Shown in pieces: positions 13,017 to 13,969 of a stretch of DNA of 13,969 nucleotides (its first letter is position 1; every line of letters begins with the position of its first letter). Both the position numbers and the translations under genes were made by a program. Origin of the DNA: an uncultured Collinsella sp. (GTDB taxonomy: Bacteria > Actinomycetota > Coriobacteriia > Coriobacteriales > Coriobacteriaceae); the NCBI GenBank assembly GCA_900549455.1, contig UROM01000041.1, positions 1 to 13,969 on the forward strand. The letters run 5' to 3'. The notes under the pieces were generated by a model that saw only the letters and a list, made by a program, of their open reading frames with translations, was not told the origin of the DNA and did not search any database.

Positions 13017-13598
13017 CTACATAGTATGGGTCGAATAGACCGGATCGTCTCGCCAAAGCTCCACAGCATCGCAAAGCGCAACGCCCTCACGCGCAGCACG
13101 AGCGCGCGTGGCGTTCATGTCGATCACGCGCTGATTACTCGAACCCCTAAAACGCAACGAGATATCGTGCAGGTCTTGAACAAACGGGCCATCCACCAAC
13201 ATATCGAGGCAGGCGAGAATACGGTCCGTCACCTCGGTATGATGACGGCCGCCCGGCATAAGTTCCTCGAGCACGTCGCCAGTAAAGCACCAAATGGTCT
13301 TCCCCGACTCCACAGGATAGGCCGCACGAACACGCTCAATGAAATCAACGAGCCCCGCCTGGTTTTCAGGCTCCATAGGCTCCCCGCCCAGAATCGTCAG
13401 GCCATCGATAAAGGGATGGTCGAGACTCTCGATAATCTTGTCCTCGACGGCGCGATCGAACGGCTCGCCCGCAGCAAAGTCCCACGCAACAGAGTTAAAG
13501 CAGTTCTTGCACCCACGACGGCACCCGCTCACAAACAGAGAAGTACGAACGCCTTCCCCATCAGCAATGTCGAAATACTTAATGTTCGCGTAGTTCAT
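13017..13598 (-). CDS. nrdG: Anaerobic ribonucleotide reductase-activating protein (radical SAM)
   Basis: A 193-residue radical-SAM activase that installs the glycyl radical on the class III ribonucleotide reductase NrdD, required for dNTP synthesis without oxygen. The [4Fe-4S] motif is C26-x3-C30-x2-C33 in SGCRRGCKNCFN. LTILGGEPMEP holds the GGE motif contacting SAM. The N-terminal NYANIKYFDIADGEGVRTS is characteristic of NrdG. The ATG at 13596-13598 was selected because GGGAG lies about eight bases upstream; the 39 extra residues of the longer frame are translated palindromic repeat. nrdD, its obligate partner, is not in the window and would be expected upstream (beyond 13969) or elsewhere. 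Linkage to folE joins two dNTP-related pathways. Supports a strict or facultative anaerobe. Confidence 0.93.
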   Translation of the reverse strand: MNYANIKYFDIADGEGVRTSLFVSGCRRGCKNCFNSVAWDFAAGEPFDRAVEDKIIESLDHPFIDGLTILGGEPMEPENQAGLVDFIERVRAAYPVESGKTIWCFTGDVLEELMPGGRHHTEVTDRILACLDMLVDGPFVQDLHDISLRFRGSSNQRVIDMNATRARAAREGVALCDAVELWRDDPVYSTHTM

Positions 13599-13613
13599 AG
13601 GTAACTCTCCCGG

Positions 13614-13697
13614 GAGGCCGGGACATATCATCCCGTCCTCAAACATTCTCGGCCTTCGGCCTGCGAAACTGCGGGCGGGACGATATGTCCCGGCCTC
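13614..13697. repeat. Double palindrome upstream of nrdG
   Basis: Two 22-base arms (13614-13635 and 13676-13697) are inverted copies with one mismatch. Each arm also contains its own small palindrome (CGGGAC-N5-GTCCCG in the right arm). Between them lies GGCC-TTC-GGCC (about 13651-13661). It could form a large cruciform or mRNA hairpin in the nrdG leader, only 15 bases before the start codon. It is either a dispersed repeat or a regulatory structure. Confidence 0.65.
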
Positions 13698-13709
13698 ATG
13701 CAAAGGGTA

Positions 13710-13736
13710 ACTCAATGAACGAAGCGAACATTGAGT
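13710..13736. repeat. Inverted repeat ACTCAATG-N11-CATTGAGT
   Basis: A perfect 8-bp inverted repeat about 110 bases upstream of nrdG, directly next to the double palindrome. Its symmetry and AT content fit an operator or the remains of a terminator; no known regulator box was recognised. A classical NrdR box was not found. Confidence 0.4.
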
Positions 13737-13750
13737 ATAGGGTTCGCGGT

Positions 13751-13939
13751 CTAATAAAAACTTTGTTGCAGCTCAACTGCCATCACAAGTAAATCGCAAC
13801 TGCAGCTCGAATTATTTCCGCTAAGAACTTCGAGGAGTGAGCAGGCCGCATGCTGCATCTCAGCTACGTCAACTTGGCTGAGCCGAGAGGGCCGCTTGGG
13901 CTTTTGCTCGATATGAGTTCCGCACGCAAAGAAGGCCAC
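13751..13939 (-). CDS. Doubtful small ORF, 62 aa, Cys-containing
   Basis: A 62-codon frame beginning inside the hairpin at 13931-13953 and ending TAG. It has several Cys (CG, AAC, SCSC) and a fairly ordinary helical segment (DVAEMQHAACSLLEVL). There is no convincing RBS and the family is not recognised. The start inside a terminator-like stem argues against it. The 13599-13969 gap otherwise holds only repeats and this terminator, so the stretch may be a small gene, a gene remnant or an untranslated RNA. Confidence 0.15.
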   Translation of the reverse strand: MAFFACGTHIEQKPKRPSRLSQVDVAEMQHAACSLLEVLSGNNSSCSCDLLVMAVELQQSFY

Positions 13940-13953
13940 TTAATGTGGCCTTC
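13931..13953 (-). terminator. Probable terminator of a gene beyond the right edge
   Basis: GAAGGCCAC (13931-13939) and GTGGCCTTC (13945-13953) form a 9-bp stem with a 5-base loop. On the minus strand TTTGCG follows, a short U-run. It probably ends a minus-strand transcript entering from beyond 13969, which would isolate nrdG from that gene. Confidence 0.55.
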
Positions 13954-13969
13954 GTCTTGCGCAGGACTG

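Noticed and set aside
12291..13604. Plus-strand ORF of 437 codons
   Set aside because: Antisense shadow of folE and nrdG, whose catalytic motifs are intact on the minus strand.
49..13969. CRISPR array, tRNA, rRNA or insertion sequence
   Set aside because: No regularly spaced direct repeats, no cloverleaf-like segment with a CCA end, no rRNA stretch and no transposase frame were seen by eye.

Overview
The window appears to be a metagenomic contig end made of two unlike parts. Bases 1-48 are not biological. They match the end of the Illumina P7 adapter, an 8-base index (GCTCAGGA, the i7 index I know as Nextera N704) and the 34-base Nextera read-2 transposase adapter. Genomic sequence starts at 49.

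Region A (49 to about 2103) holds, on the minus strand, the N-terminal half of an MFS/UMF1 (Atg22-like) transporter and a complete SpoU/TrmH-type 2'-O-ribose RNA methyltransferase. The gaps beside them (709-1028 and 1854-2217) are filled with GC-rich palindromic mosaic repeats: CCTTCCCC/GGGGAAGG hairpins, the 20-base palindrome GGGCCGGGCATGCCCGGCCC twice, and related elements. From memory, this repeat style is typical of gut Oscillospiraceae/Ruminococcaceae such as Faecalibacterium or Gemmiger. None of these repeats occurs after about 2103.

Region B (about 2130 to 13969) reads like a high-GC gut coriobacterium, most likely Collinsella. This is inferred from protein style, compact gene order and terminators, not from a search. 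A join near 2104-2140 is likely, so region A and region B should not be assumed to share a genome.

Region B layout: (i) metY (O-acetylhomoserine sulfhydrylase, minus) diverges from a LysR-type regulator (plus). metY has a clear sigma-70-type promoter, an LTTR box centred about 65 bases upstream of its predicted start site, a leader of about 175 bases with two tiny overlapping ORFs, and a strong intrinsic terminator. (ii) A plus-strand run follows: rnhA, a Gfo/Idh/MocA oxidoreductase, an acylphosphatase with an N-terminal extension, and a PerR-type Fur regulator with every PerR ligand position conserved. (iii) A minus-strand group runs slyD-like FKBP, a UreE-like metallochaperone (stop and start codons abut), then, past a 12-bp hairpin, a Cof-type HAD phosphatase. 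(iv) A plus-strand M19 dipeptidase and a YgjP-type zinc metallopeptidase follow. (v) The last minus-strand group is transcribed nrdG, folE, HD-domain hydrolase, folB.

The most interesting biology: the HD protein with a Cys cluster, wedged between folE and folB, is a good candidate for the poorly defined dihydroneopterin-triphosphate dephosphorylation step of folate synthesis. The UreE-like/SlyD pair without urease genes in the window suggests a nickel (or other metal) handling module. The metY leader looks like a translation-sensing control region.
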